Origin: Pusillibacter faecalis
GTDB taxonomy: Bacteria; Bacillota; Clostridia; Oscillospirales; Oscillospiraceae
DNA length: 64,000 bases
Reading direction: 5' to 3'
NCBI RefSeq assembly: GCF_018408705.1
Contig: NZ_AP023420.1
Span: forward strand, 2,542,001 to 2,606,000
Shown piece after piece: positions 15,716 through 23,673 of the stretch. The translations under genes were made by a program, and so were the position numbers. A model generated the notes under the pieces. The model did no database searches and had not been told where the DNA came from. It worked only from the letters and a program-made list of their open reading frames with translations. Numbering within the stretch: the stretch's first letter is position 1; the number at the start of each line of letters is the position of its first letter.

Positions 15716-17131
15716 TCAACGCTCCTTTTCCTGCTTTCTGCCCGGCTCGGTGTAGCCCAGCAGAGTATCAATATTTGCCTTGATGGTGACGATTTCCTGC
15801 ATATCCCGGCGCGCTTTCTGATACTCTCCATAAAGGCGCTTTTTCTTTGCCGTGAGCTTACGGCCTTCCTCCTTCAGCGCATCTATTTTCGGGAGCTTCG
15901 CCCCGCCCAGCAGGCGGCGCATTTCCGCCTGTGCCGCCCGGTACAGTTCAATATCGGCCTCATGCTCCGCAAGAAATTTCCTGCTGTACTTCGCTGCCTT
16001 GTACTGCTCAAAGACCGGGCGTGTTTTGGCATACTGAACCGTTGCGGCCTTTAGCCCGGCATTGGTTTTCATGGCCTGTTCCGTCCGCTTAATCTGTTCG
16101 GAAAGCTCGTGGAAATGGTCGGTTGCCTCGGTGGCTTTCTGCGCCAACTGCTCATAATCGGTCAGGCCGTTGTCCTGTATATAGGCGAGGGCGGCAGCCA
16201 TCTGCTTGATGTTAAACACCTTCGCCCATCGCTCATAGCCCGGCCCCTTACCGGCGGCCAGCTTTGCTTGAATATCCACCGCCAGACTGATTTTCCGCTC
16301 CGGGCGTCCGGGGCGTTTTTCTTTGCCCTCAATGGCGGCCAGTATATCTTTCAGATCGTAGCCGTCCCCCAGCGTAGAGGCCCGCAGACGGGTAAAGCGT
16401 TCCTGCCCCTGCCCGGTCAGCCGGAAGCTGATACCGCCGCCCCGAACCTTCTTGACTTCATATCCGGCCCGCTTCATCAGGGAAAGAAATTCGTCCAGAT
16501 CGGCGGTGCGCTCGGCCAGCGCGGTATCAATGGCAAAGCGCAGCCGGTCCTGATACGAAAGCGGGCCTTTTCGTTCTTTCTGCCACTCCCCATAGTTCCG
16601 ATACTTGCCCTTGCTCCGGGGCTTCGGGTTCTCCACGATGGACAGCCCGTTTTCAAGGCACAGCCGGTCGGAGAGCCGCCGGAGGGCAAAGCTGGAGCCC
16701 CAGAAGTTTCGGAATTTCCGGGTGCAATCAAGGGTGGTGGAGTTGTAATAGATGTGACAATGGATGTGCTGGCGGTCTGTGTGCGTGGTAACGATAAAAG
16801 CGTGCCGCCCCTTCGTCCAGCGCATAGCCAGCTCATAGCCGATACGGTTCGCCTCCTTCGGTGTGATCTCCCCCGGATAGAAGGACTGTCGTATCTGATA
16901 GCACAGCACATCATTGGCCTTTTTCTGTTCCCGGCCTGTCATGGCGGCATAGCTGGCTTTCGCCAAAAGAAACTCGTCCGCCACGGTGGCAGGGTCGCAC
17001 TCATAAGCGGAGATATACTTTCCACTTTCTGTTTTCTCCGGGTCCTTGCCATAGTCCAGACAATCCCGGATGGCCTCGGCAATCGTTTCGCCTTCGCCCG
17101 CATGGCGCTGCAACAAGGTTGTGGTAGCCAG
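15716..17131 (-). CDS. MOBP-type relaxase of ICE2
   Basis: 471 aa if started at CTG 17131, which gives the usual opening LATTTLLQRHAGEG and has GGGAGG 8 nt upstream. The first alternative is TTG at 17116 without a ribosome site. The VirD2-like relaxase domain has the metal-binding HTDRQHIHCHIYYN motif (~residues 140-150). The long helical C-terminus ends in YTEPGRKQEKER. It nicks oriT and leads the strand into the channel. In related elements mobC stands directly before it; here ~1.7 kb with a racemase lies between. Confidence 0.85.
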   Translation of the reverse strand: MATTTLLQRHAGEGETIAEAIRDCLDYGKDPEKTESGKYISAYECDPATVADEFLLAKASYAAMTGREQKKANDVLCYQIRQSFYPGEITPKEANRIGYELAMRWTKGRHAFIVTTHTDRQHIHCHIYYNSTTLDCTRKFRNFWGSSFALRRLSDRLCLENGLSIVENPKPRSKGKYRNYGEWQKERKGPLSYQDRLRFAIDTALAERTADLDEFLSLMKRAGYEVKKVRGGGISFRLTGQGQERFTRLRASTLGDGYDLKDILAAIEGKEKRPGRPERKISLAVDIQAKLAAGKGPGYERWAKVFNIKQMAAALAYIQDNGLTDYEQLAQKATEATDHFHELSEQIKRTEQAMKTNAGLKAATVQYAKTRPVFEQYKAAKYSRKFLAEHEADIELYRAAQAEMRRLLGGAKLPKIDALKEEGRKLTAKKKRLYGEYQKARRDMQEIVTIKANIDTLLGYTEPGRKQEKER

Positions 17132-17157
17132 AGATCATCCCTCCCTTCCAAGAGAAA

Positions 17158-17183
17158 AGGGCGGACCGTTCAGACCGCCCCGG
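17158..17183 (-). terminator. Terminator-like hairpin before the relaxase gene
   Basis: GGGCGG/CCGCCC arms followed by TTTTCTC on the minus strand, next to palindrome copy 5. Confidence 0.5.
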
Positions 17184-17206
17184 CTTCGGGCCAACATGGC
17201 CCGAGG
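17184..17206. repeat. Family A palindrome, copy 5
   Basis: Arms CTTCGGGCCA and TGGCCCGAGG, 4 nt past the stop of the membrane protein gene (17211). Confidence 0.85.
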
Positions 17207-17210
17207 CTGC

Positions 17211-17501
17211 TTAACTTAATAGGAACCGATAAAAAGCGGACTTGCCTCCGTCCAGTGCCCACAGGATCGAGGACGCCGCCGCTTGCAGCCCGTAGGGAGA
17301 AAGGAGGAAGGCAAGGAACAGGAACACAGCTCCACCCAAAGGGGAAGGCACGAAAAAGAGGGCGATCCCCAGCACCGCCAGGATCACGGAGGCTATTGTC
17401 AGCAGGAAGGCGCAAATATCAAAGAGAAACATGAAAAGAGCAGTCAGGACGGACAGGCTCAAAGCAACGGGCAGGACCAACATTTTCAGCAGAATCTTCA
17501 T
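17211..17501 (-). CDS. Small membrane protein, CD1845-like
   Basis: 96 aa from the ATG at 17501 (GGAGG upstream), with three hydrophobic segments (LVLPVALSLSVLTALFMFLF, a second around 45-60, a third around 65-80). It resembles the CD1845 family of clostridial conjugative elements. Likely a membrane component; role unknown. Confidence 0.6.
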   Translation of the reverse strand: MKILLKMLVLPVALSLSVLTALFMFLFDICAFLLTIASVILAVLGIALFFVPSPLGGAVFLFLAFLLSPYGLQAAASSILWALDGGKSAFYRFLLS

Positions 17502-17993
17502 TTTCAAAACCTCCTTTATCTTTTCTACCTTCATTTTACCATACCTACCCGAGGACATAAATGTTGCGAATAAATAGTGAATCCTGTCCTGTAAAAAAGC
17601 TGTGTCATGCAGACACAACCCCTTTTAGAAAGAATTATTTAATCAGCGATTATTTGAATTGAATCATATTGATTGATGGTGCCTTAGGTCAGATTACAAG
17701 GAACTACACGCAGACCACTAAGCGAAGACTCTGTGACTGTGTAATATAAAGCCGAAAACGAAGGTCTGGTTCCATCAACAGACAGGATGTATATGAAATT
17801 CCGTGTCCATCGTTCCAAACTCCGACTGGTGGACACACTCCCTGAAAAATAGCAGGACAGCAGACAAATATCAAGGATAAAACGAACGAGTTGAACTGCA
17901 CCCCTTTCGTTGGCTTCTTTGTCCAACTTCTTGGGTGCAGTTCAACGTGCCATTTATCTTGACTGTTGATTGACTCGGCTAGCTTTGCTATTT
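17502..17993. other. Gene-free insertion scar between racemase 2 and the membrane protein
   Basis: Holds a minus-strand terminator at 17594-17620 (GTTGTGTC/GACACAGC then TTTTTT), a perfect 14-bp inverted repeat (GTTGAACTGCACCC, 17890-17903 with 17933-17946) and, at 17956-17993, a 38-bp block that recurs at 35973-36010. Short ORFs here look like chance. Confidence 0.5.
17890..17946. repeat. 14-bp perfect inverted repeat, possible mini foldback
   Basis: GTTGAACTGCACCC and its complement separated by 29 nt. No flanking duplication is obvious. It may be an insertion-sequence end or a structured RNA stem. Confidence 0.5.
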
Positions 17994-18686
17994 TTATTGA
18001 ATCGCATATTGGTAAATTGCGTTGATATGTACTTGGGTGGTATTCACAATTGGAACATTAACATCTTCAGATTTTATAGCAAGTGGCAACTCAGTACAGC
18101 CGAGAATAAGTGCATCTACATTTTCTTTTGCAATATACTTATTTGCCAGTGCAATCATTTTCTCTTTATCGCTTGGAATTACTATACCATTCTCTAAATT
18201 GGGGTATATCAGTTTCCCTAATAGAGATATTTCTGCGTTAGATGGGATAACCGCTTTCAGCCCGTTTGCTGTTAATGCTTTTTCATAAAGACCGCTACGC
18301 AAAGTCAATTCTGTACCAAAGATAAGTGCTTTTTTGAAGCGAAGCCGCTTAAGTTCCTTAATGGTTTCCTCGACAATGCTAATTACAGGTAGCGGGAAAT
18401 TATTGCATATTCTATCCCACACAATATGTTCTGTATTTGCGGTAATAGCGGCAATCTCTGCACCAGCCGCTTTCAAATTAGAGAGACTGGAAAGTAAATA
18501 TTCTCCTAAAACTGAATAGTCACTATTTTCGAGCGCCACATCATGTTTAAGCATATTTACACTATCAATCACAATTTCTGGATATATGCTGTTATTTTGT
18601 TCATGCAAACTTTTTTGTATAAGTCCCAAATAGTACTCTACTGTTGAAGCAGGGCCAATCCCTCCGACAAGTCCAATTTTTTTCAT
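17994..18686 (-). CDS. Second aspartate/glutamate racemase-like protein
   Basis: 230 aa, MKKIGLVGGIGPASTVEYY at the start and LILGCTELPL in the C-terminal half. The first catalytic region reads ITANTEHIV, with Thr and Ala where the 12933-13625 protein has Cys and Thr, so activity or specificity may differ. AT-rich, without a regulator next to it, inserted between mobC and the relaxase. A TATACAAT-like box about 25 nt upstream could drive it. Confidence 0.75.
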   Translation of the reverse strand: MKKIGLVGGIGPASTVEYYLGLIQKSLHEQNNSIYPEIVIDSVNMLKHDVALENSDYSVLGEYLLSSLSNLKAAGAEIAAITANTEHIVWDRICNNFPLPVISIVEETIKELKRLRFKKALIFGTELTLRSGLYEKALTANGLKAVIPSNAEISLLGKLIYPNLENGIVIPSDKEKMIALANKYIAKENVDALILGCTELPLAIKSEDVNVPIVNTTQVHINAIYQYAIQ

Positions 18687-18844
18687 TTAGTAACCTCTAA
18701 CATTGTATAGATTATTGATTGGTATGTTCCATCATCCTTTTCGTTAATTGTTGGAACAAGTTGAAAGTTTCTTCGTCCATTGTTTCAGGACGATAATTAT
18801 TGTAATTCTTTTTAAGTTTACACCCAAGCTATTTCTCCGTCAAT

Positions 18845-18867
18845 CTTCGGGTCAGCATGGCCCGAAG
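18845..18867. repeat. Family A palindrome, copy 6
   Basis: Arms CTTCGGGTCA and TGGCCCGAAG with one mismatch. It follows a terminator after mobC. Confidence 0.75.
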
Positions 18868-18869
18868 CG

Positions 18870-18920
18870 GCAAAAAAAGAGCAGGACGGCAAGCCCCCAA
18901 ATGGAAGCCTGCCGCCCTCG
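18870..18920 (-). terminator. Terminator after mobC
   Basis: GC-rich hairpin (GGCAGGC ... GCTTGCC, outer GAG/CTC) followed on the minus strand by TTTTTTT. It separates mobC from the racemase and relaxase, which would then need their own promoters. Confidence 0.55.
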
Positions 18921-18922
18921 TC

Positions 18923-19264
18923 TTACTTCGCCACCAGATCGGAAAGCTCCCGCAGCACCTTTGACACCTCGCCCCACAGCTTTTCATAGTCCCGCTTCAA
19001 TCCGTCGATTTCCTCCGGGTACACGCCGTAGGTATGAGCGTGTACGGCGACCTGATTGAGATTGTTGGAACAGCGCCTTTGCAGAGAGATCAATTCTTTT
19101 ATGGGCGCAAGGTCAACGTGCAGGATATACCCGTTCAGAGCCATCTTTCGCACATAAGCCCCAGCATTGGAAATGCCCGCTTCGGCCATCCGCTCATGGA
19201 TGGCCGCCAGCTCGTCCGGCGTCACCATGACGTGCAGATGGACATTCCGCTTGCGGTTCTCCAT
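18923..19264 (-). CDS. mobC: MobC-like relaxosome protein
   Basis: 113 aa from the ATG at 19264. Ribbon-helix-helix-like N-terminus (RKRNVHLHVMVTPDELAAIH) and the MobC signature RCSNNLNQVAVHAHTYG. MobC proteins open oriT DNA for the relaxase. The start overlaps the previous stop as ATGA, so translation is coupled. Confidence 0.82.
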   Translation of the reverse strand: MENRKRNVHLHVMVTPDELAAIHERMAEAGISNAGAYVRKMALNGYILHVDLAPIKELISLQRRCSNNLNQVAVHAHTYGVYPEEIDGLKRDYEKLWGEVSKVLRELSDLVAK

Positions 19265-19446
19265 CAGCGTTCCAGCTCCCGGCCCTTTCTGCGCTCTTTG
19301 GGCTCCTTTACCTTGTCCAGCGGCTTTGCGTCCAGCTCCGGGGGCATAGGCGGGATGGGCGTGTTGTTGGGTACGCCGTCGATCATGTTGCAGTTCTGCT
19401 CCGTGGAGAGCTCGGCGGTTTTCAAATAGTTGTCTTTTTCGTGCAT
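19264..19446 (-). CDS. Short DUF4316-like protein
   Basis: 60 aa starting MHEKDNYLKTAELSTEQNCN, like the tail of DUF4316 proteins from Tn1549-type elements. Pro-rich middle and basic end. Sits between a 196-aa conjugation protein and mobC. Function unknown. Confidence 0.5.
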   Translation of the reverse strand: MHEKDNYLKTAELSTEQNCNMIDGVPNNTPIPPMPPELDAKPLDKVKEPKERRKGRELER

Positions 19447-19457
19447 GGCAATCCTCC

Positions 19458-20048
19458 TTATCGTTCCTCATGGTTTTTATGGCTCCGCTTCTGGCCGGGT
19501 TCCTTCGGGGGTTCCTGCCCTCTGGTTCCGTCTTTGAGCCGGGCGGTAATGGATGGGCGCGCCCGGTCAGGATTGCCCGGTGCGGGTTTCATCTCATAGT
19601 CCTCCATCTGTTTTTCGGTCAGCGGCTTTGCATAGGTCAGTTCGCCCCATGCCATCAGCCTGCCATTTGCCACAGGACGCCGCCTGTCGTCATCGTAGTT
19701 GACGATGGAAAGCGGAGGGTTATCCGGGGACTTCGGGTAGGTGCCTATGTCCACAGGGCGCTGGGTGGAATAGTAGCGGTAAACACCCTCCGGGCCCAGC
19801 TCCGTATTTTTGACTGCCGCATGATAAAGGTACTGATAATCGTCCACCCGGCGATCAAAGTCTCGCTGCGCCCATTCCAGACTGTTTCCATAGCGGCCCC
19901 AGTAGTAATCCCGCTGGCCCTTTTCGCCTTCGGTAAACTGCCAGGTCACAAAGGGGTCCGGCGCTCCCGGATTATGCCCCAGCGCAAAGCCGTGTCCGCT
20001 ATCAAAAGTGGTTGTTTTCAAAACGGCATAGCCTTGTACAATCTCCAA
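19458..20048 (-). CDS. Conserved conjugative-element protein, unknown function
   Basis: 196 aa from the TTG at 20048, which has AAAGGAGG 6 nt upstream; the upstream ATG lies within the palindrome and lacks a ribosome site. Reads MEIVQGYAVLK ... DPFVTWQFTEG ... YYSTQRPVDIGTYPK. Possibly related to DarA-type antirestriction proteins, but I cannot confirm this. Lys/Arg/Glu-rich tail. Confidence 0.55.
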   Translation of the reverse strand: MEIVQGYAVLKTTTFDSGHGFALGHNPGAPDPFVTWQFTEGEKGQRDYYWGRYGNSLEWAQRDFDRRVDDYQYLYHAAVKNTELGPEGVYRYYSTQRPVDIGTYPKSPDNPPLSIVNYDDDRRRPVANGRLMAWGELTYAKPLTEKQMEDYEMKPAPGNPDRARPSITARLKDGTRGQEPPKEPGQKRSHKNHEER

Positions 20049-20067
20049 GAGATACCTCCTTTCTGTA

Positions 20068-20090
20068 CCTCGGGCCAACATGGCCCGAAG
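20068..20090. repeat. Family A palindrome, copy 7
   Basis: Arms CCTCGGGCCA and TGGCCCGAAG, just upstream of the ribosome site of the TTG-started gene. Confidence 0.85.
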
Positions 20091-20180
20091 TGTGGTATGT
20101 TACGAAATGAGGGAGTAAACCGGGGCGGGATGGGTTGCAGTATTCCCGCCCCGGAAACGCCCTCAAAAAAGCCCGGAATA

Positions 20181-20582
20181 TCAAGCCTTTCGGGGCGGTA
20201 AATCGTAACCGCCGTCCGGCCTTTTCTCCCGCATTTTCCTCATGCGTTCCCGGCTTTTCCGGCGGTTCCCTTCGGCCTTGCAGGCGTCGGAACAGTAGGC
20301 TTGACGGCCTTCGGGTAAAAATGCCCGCCCGCAGACCGCACAGGCTCGAAGCTGCGGGGAGCTACCTTCTGCGGTCAGCGCCGCATGAAGCTCCAGGTTA
20401 AGGGGCAGGACAGCCTCACGGAAGTAACGGCAGTACGCCCCTGTCCAGCACTTGTGCAGCATATAGCAGGCACAGTCAAGAGGAAGGCACAGGCCGCTTT
20501 CCCGGTCATAGTTGGCGCACATCCCCGTGACCAGAGTGCGGATTTTCTTCTTCTCGTCACGGGTCAGCTCCCGGGCGTCCAT
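20181..20582 (-). CDS. Cysteine-rich VLP-type protein
   Basis: 133 aa with CANYDRESGLCLPLDCACYM and a second zinc-finger-like set (CAVCGRAF ... YCSDACKAEG), the Cys_rich_VLP pattern. Its ATG follows the previous stop without a gap. Homolog in IME2: 43514-43912. Probable zinc-binding accessory protein. Confidence 0.7.
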   Translation of the reverse strand: MDARELTRDEKKKIRTLVTGMCANYDRESGLCLPLDCACYMLHKCWTGAYCRYFREAVLPLNLELHAALTAEGSSPQLRACAVCGRAFLPEGRQAYCSDACKAEGNRRKSRERMRKMREKRPDGGYDLPPRKA

Positions 20583-20774
20583 TTAAGACTTCGGGCCACG
20601 ATGGCCCGAAGGGCGGGGCTCCACAATCAGCGCCCGGAATTTCTTCCGGCACTGTTTTTTCCTGCCTTTGCACTCCTTGTAGTAGCGGCATCCGGTACAA
20701 GGGTCGTCGCTGCCCCGGCCCGGCCACGGCACTTCCTTCATCATTCGTTCAAAGGGACTGTTGGTAAAATTCAC
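20583..20774 (-). CDS. Small cysteine-rich protein
   Basis: 63 aa from GTG 20774 (AGGAGG 7 nt upstream, GTGA overlap with the previous stop). Contains CTGCRYYKECKGRKKQC. Its last residues, PSGHRGPKS, are encoded by palindrome copy 8, so the palindrome has been taken into the coding sequence. Function unknown. Confidence 0.55.
   Translation of the reverse strand: MNFTNSPFERMMKEVPWPGRGSDDPCTGCRYYKECKGRKKQCRKKFRALIVEPRPSGHRGPKS
20589..20611. repeat. Family A palindrome, copy 8 (inside a gene end)
   Basis: Arms CTTCGGGCCA and TGGCCCGAAG, encoding the C-terminus of the 63-aa protein. Confidence 0.85.
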
Positions 20775-21451
20775 TGGCGGGCCTCCTGTTCTTCCGTGTC
20801 CTCGTCCCACGGAGGGGTATCCTCGTCCTCGGGTTTCTCTGTGATTTCCTCCGGCCCTTCGTCCTCATATTCGCAGTAGTCATCCTCCAGGTCCGGCGCT
20901 TCGTGCTTCGGCTTGTAAATCTTGAAGTAATAACCGACACCGCCGCCAATCAGCACCACCGCCCCGATCAGGAGCAGCGAAAGAAATAGGCTGTCTGTTT
21001 TTTCGGCCTCGGCCTCGGGTTCGGGTTCCGGCTCGGTCACTTCCTCCACGGGTTCGGTGGACTCCGGCTCCGGTTCGGGGGGCACTTCCTCGGCTGGTTC
21101 CTCGCCCTGTTCGGCAAGAGGCAGAAGGTCATCCACGGTTACAGCGTTGAGGAAATAGACGTTTTCGCTGGTTTTCTGCTTGTCGATCACCAGATAGAAA
21201 ATACTCTCGTCTGCGGTGGTAATGGTGTAGAACTCTTTGCCGTCCTCGTCGGTGGCGTTGTCCACCACCGTTCCCGTTCCATCCGAGGTGAAGGGGTTCT
21301 GGGTTTCCGGCTCCGCTTCGGTTTCCACCGGGGCGGGGGTGGCCTCGGGCTGCGGCTCATTGCTCTGGGCGTAAGCCGGGACCGTAAAGATCAGGCAACA
21401 CAAAAGGCAGGCAGTCATCACCGCCAGCCTGCGAAATTTAGTTTTCTTCAT
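20771..21451 (-). CDS. DUF4366 (CD1107-like) membrane protein
   Basis: 226 aa from the ATG at 21451 (AGGAGG upstream). Signal peptide (MTACLLCCLIFTVPAYA), an extracellular domain (KEFYTITTADESIFYLVIDK), a Pro/Glu-rich spacer, one membrane span near residues 150-172 (FLSLLLIGAVVLIGGGVGYY) and an acidic cytoplasmic tail. Typical of Tn1549-type transfer operons; probably part of the cell-envelope machinery. Confidence 0.75.
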   Translation of the reverse strand: MKKTKFRRLAVMTACLLCCLIFTVPAYAQSNEPQPEATPAPVETEAEPETQNPFTSDGTGTVVDNATDEDGKEFYTITTADESIFYLVIDKQKTSENVYFLNAVTVDDLLPLAEQGEEPAEEVPPEPEPESTEPVEEVTEPEPEPEAEAEKTDSLFLSLLLIGAVVLIGGGVGYYFKIYKPKHEAPDLEDDYCEYEDEGPEEITEKPEDEDTPPWDEDTEEQEARQ

Positions 21452-21704
21452 GGGCCGTGTCCTCCTTTTCGGGTGCCTCTGGCTTCGGACCATTGTGGCC
21501 CGAAGCGGCAAGGCTGTTTTGGGGGTCGTTCAGAAAGGCCATCAGCTCGGCGGGGGTCAGTTTGAGAGAGCGCACCGCCTGTACGATCTGGCTGTTTTCT
21601 TCCTCCTGTTTCTGCTTTTCCAGTTCCCGGATTTTGGCCTGCCACTCGGCGGCCTTCTCCCGGGCCTTTTCCAGCTCCTTATCGAGCTTGTCGATCTTGT
21701 TCAT
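21438..21704 (-). CDS. DUF4315 coiled-coil protein
   Basis: 88 aa from the ATG at 21704. A coiled coil (MNKIDKLDKELEKAREKAAE) followed by the LKLTPAELMAFL motif of DUF4315. The C-terminal tail contains ASGHNGPKPE, encoded by palindrome copy 9. Overlaps the DUF4366 start. Confidence 0.7.
   Translation of the reverse strand: MNKIDKLDKELEKAREKAAEWQAKIRELEKQKQEEENSQIVQAVRSLKLTPAELMAFLNDPQNSLAASGHNGPKPEAPEKEDTAHEEN
21483..21505. repeat. Family A palindrome, copy 9 (inside DUF4315)
   Basis: Arms CTTCGGACCA and TGGCCCGAAG; the single change gives a G-U pair in minus-strand RNA. Confidence 0.78.
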
Positions 21705-21726
21705 GCAAGGACTCCTTTCTTCTGGC

Positions 21727-23625
21727 TCACAAGCGCCCGAAGGCGTAGAAATGTGTCTGCCAGTAGCTTGAATTGATATTTGCGTATTGGATGGGAGAAC
21801 CACAATGGAGCATCATCCCGTCGCCCACATAAATCCCCACATGGGACACAGGGCCGGGGCTGTCATAGGTTCCCGTGAAAAAGATAATGTCGCCCGGCTT
21901 TGCCTCGGAGGGGGAAATGATGGCACACTGGTTGTAAATGCCCTGCGCCGTGGTACGGGGCAGGTTGTGGACGCCGCTGGCCGTGTACACCCAGCAGACA
22001 AAGCCCGAGCAGTCAAAGGAGGTGGACGGGCTGGAGCCGCCCCACACATAAGGCCAGCCGATGTACTTTGTCGCCTCCGCCATGAGCGCCGCAAAGGCCG
22101 GGTCATCCAGCGCCTCGCCGGGTATCTCATAGCTGGGGCCGGTGTCCTCGCCGCCGGTATAAATCCCTTCCCACAAATAGGGCTTGTTGCCTTTGAGCTG
22201 CTGCATGACGGTGTAGATTTCCCGCTGCTGTTCATCCAGCCTCGGCAGGATCACGGCAGGCAGCGTTTTGTTTGTGAGGGTCACATTGAGGATGTAATAC
22301 TCATAGGGGACTTCCTCGGTGGTGGTTTCTCCGGTTTCCGGGTCGGTGCTGGTTTCGGTACGGTAGCGTATCTCGATTTCTTCCGTCAAGGTCAGCTCAT
22401 ACTGCGCCTCGAAGATCTCCCGTAGCTCGTCCTGCACCTGCTCCCGGAAATAAACATGGTACTTTGCCGAGAGATAGGACGCCAGCTCATAGGGGTTGTG
22501 GCCGATCTCGTCCACGGAATAGCGGTACTCGTCATAGCCGGGATGGGTGCTTTCGATGTTCGCTACCGTCTGCGCCAGTTCATTTTCCAGCGCCGTGTAG
22601 TCCTCGTCCACGCCAAGCAGGTCGGCGTCCTCCGAAGCATAGGAAGTGCCGGACACCGCATTGGCAAGACCGCTGCCAAGCGTGGGAAAGATGGAGCTTA
22701 CCGCCGACAGGAGATAGCAGACCAGCAGCAACAGCACCAACACCAAAACCGCCACAGGATGACGGGTCACAAACTGCGCCGCCCGCCAGGTCACATTCCC
22801 CGAAGCGGCAGCGGCTTTCTTTGCGGCCTTTGCGCTCTGTTTTGCCGCCGCCTTTGCCTCTTTGGAATACCGGCGTTTCAGTTTCCACTTCTGCTGTATC
22901 CGGGACAGCGGATTGCTGGCAAGCTCCGGGTGCTCGGCGGCCATCTTCTGAAAATCTACATTGGCCCGGGCTTTTATGTCCTTCCGTTCCCACTTTGCCA
23001 CCTTCCGGGCCGGGTGTTCCCGCCAGCGCCGTTTGGCATACCGGGTCAGTTTCCGGGTCCCGGCCTCGGCGGTCAGCTCGGATTTATGCGCTCCTTCCAC
23101 GCCCACATTTTCATGCTCGACTTCATGGATTTTGTTGTGGAGATAAAACCATGCCTCGGTGCGGGCTCCCCGGACAGCTTTCTTCGCAAGCCCCGGCGGC
23201 TTCTGCGCCGCCCGTTTCGCCTCGACCTTATCCAGCTTCTCCCGGGCCTTTCCCAGCTTTTCCCCGGCGCGCTCCGCTTTGGCCTGCGCCTTCTGGTACT
23301 TGTCCTTTTTACTCCCGGCTTTCTCGGCGGAGCTCTCCGGCTCCTGCGCCTTGCCGGTATCCTGCGGACCGCCCCGGTCATCCTCCTGCCTCATGCGGTC
23401 AGAAGGGCGGGCTTTGCGGCTGTCCTCTTGAAACTTGCCGCTTTTGGACTTCGGACCATCATGGCCCGAAGCGCCGGTCTGCCCGGTGTCCTCGTCCTCA
23501 AACCGCAGGCGTCGGGACGGTGCGGGGGAAGCTCCTTCCCGGTCAGCCGGTCCGGGGCGAGTGCTCCCGGTATCCTCCGGCGGCCCCGGCCTTTGAAAAT
23601 TCCGTTTATCCGGTTTCTTTCCGAT
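21727..23625 (-). CDS. NlpC/P60 cell-wall hydrolase of the transfer apparatus
   Basis: 632 aa if begun at ATC 23625, where an AAAGGAGG lies 8 nt upstream; the first ATG is at 23394 without a ribosome site and would remove 77 codons of clean open frame. Basic coiled-coil N-terminus, one membrane span (VAVLVLVLLLLVCYLLSAV), an extracellular VirB8-like or linker region, then a C-terminal NlpC/P60 domain with Cys in FDCSGFVCW and His in VSHVGIYVGDG. Opens peptidoglycan for the channel. Contains palindrome copy 10 in frame. Confidence 0.82.
   Translation of the reverse strand: MGKKPDKRNFQRPGPPEDTGSTRPGPADREGASPAPSRRLRFEDEDTGQTGASGHDGPKSKSGKFQEDSRKARPSDRMRQEDDRGGPQDTGKAQEPESSAEKAGSKKDKYQKAQAKAERAGEKLGKAREKLDKVEAKRAAQKPPGLAKKAVRGARTEAWFYLHNKIHEVEHENVGVEGAHKSELTAEAGTRKLTRYAKRRWREHPARKVAKWERKDIKARANVDFQKMAAEHPELASNPLSRIQQKWKLKRRYSKEAKAAAKQSAKAAKKAAAASGNVTWRAAQFVTRHPVAVLVLVLLLLVCYLLSAVSSIFPTLGSGLANAVSGTSYASEDADLLGVDEDYTALENELAQTVANIESTHPGYDEYRYSVDEIGHNPYELASYLSAKYHVYFREQVQDELREIFEAQYELTLTEEIEIRYRTETSTDPETGETTTEEVPYEYYILNVTLTNKTLPAVILPRLDEQQREIYTVMQQLKGNKPYLWEGIYTGGEDTGPSYEIPGEALDDPAFAALMAEATKYIGWPYVWGGSSPSTSFDCSGFVCWVYTASGVHNLPRTTAQGIYNQCAIISPSEAKPGDIIFFTGTYDSPGPVSHVGIYVGDGMMLHCGSPIQYANINSSYWQTHFYAFGRL
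23449..23471. repeat. Family A palindrome, copy 10 (inside the NlpC/P60 frame)
   Basis: Encodes ASGHDGPK in the N-terminal extension of the hydrolase. Arms CTTCGGACCA and TGGCCCGAAG. Confidence 0.75.
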
Positions 23626-23646
23626 GGTGTATCCCTCCTTTCCGAA

Positions 23647-23669
23647 CCTCGGGCCAGCATGGCCCGAAG
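23647..23669. repeat. Family A palindrome, copy 11
   Basis: Arms CCTCGGGCCA and TGGCCCGAAG, 4 nt past the VirB4 stop (23674). Confidence 0.85.
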
Positions 23670-23673
23670 TGTG

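Noticed and set aside
17684..17926. Minus-strand 80-codon ORF as a gene
   Set aside because: No ribosome site, no recognisable motif, and it runs into the 14-bp inverted repeat; more likely part of an insertion scar.
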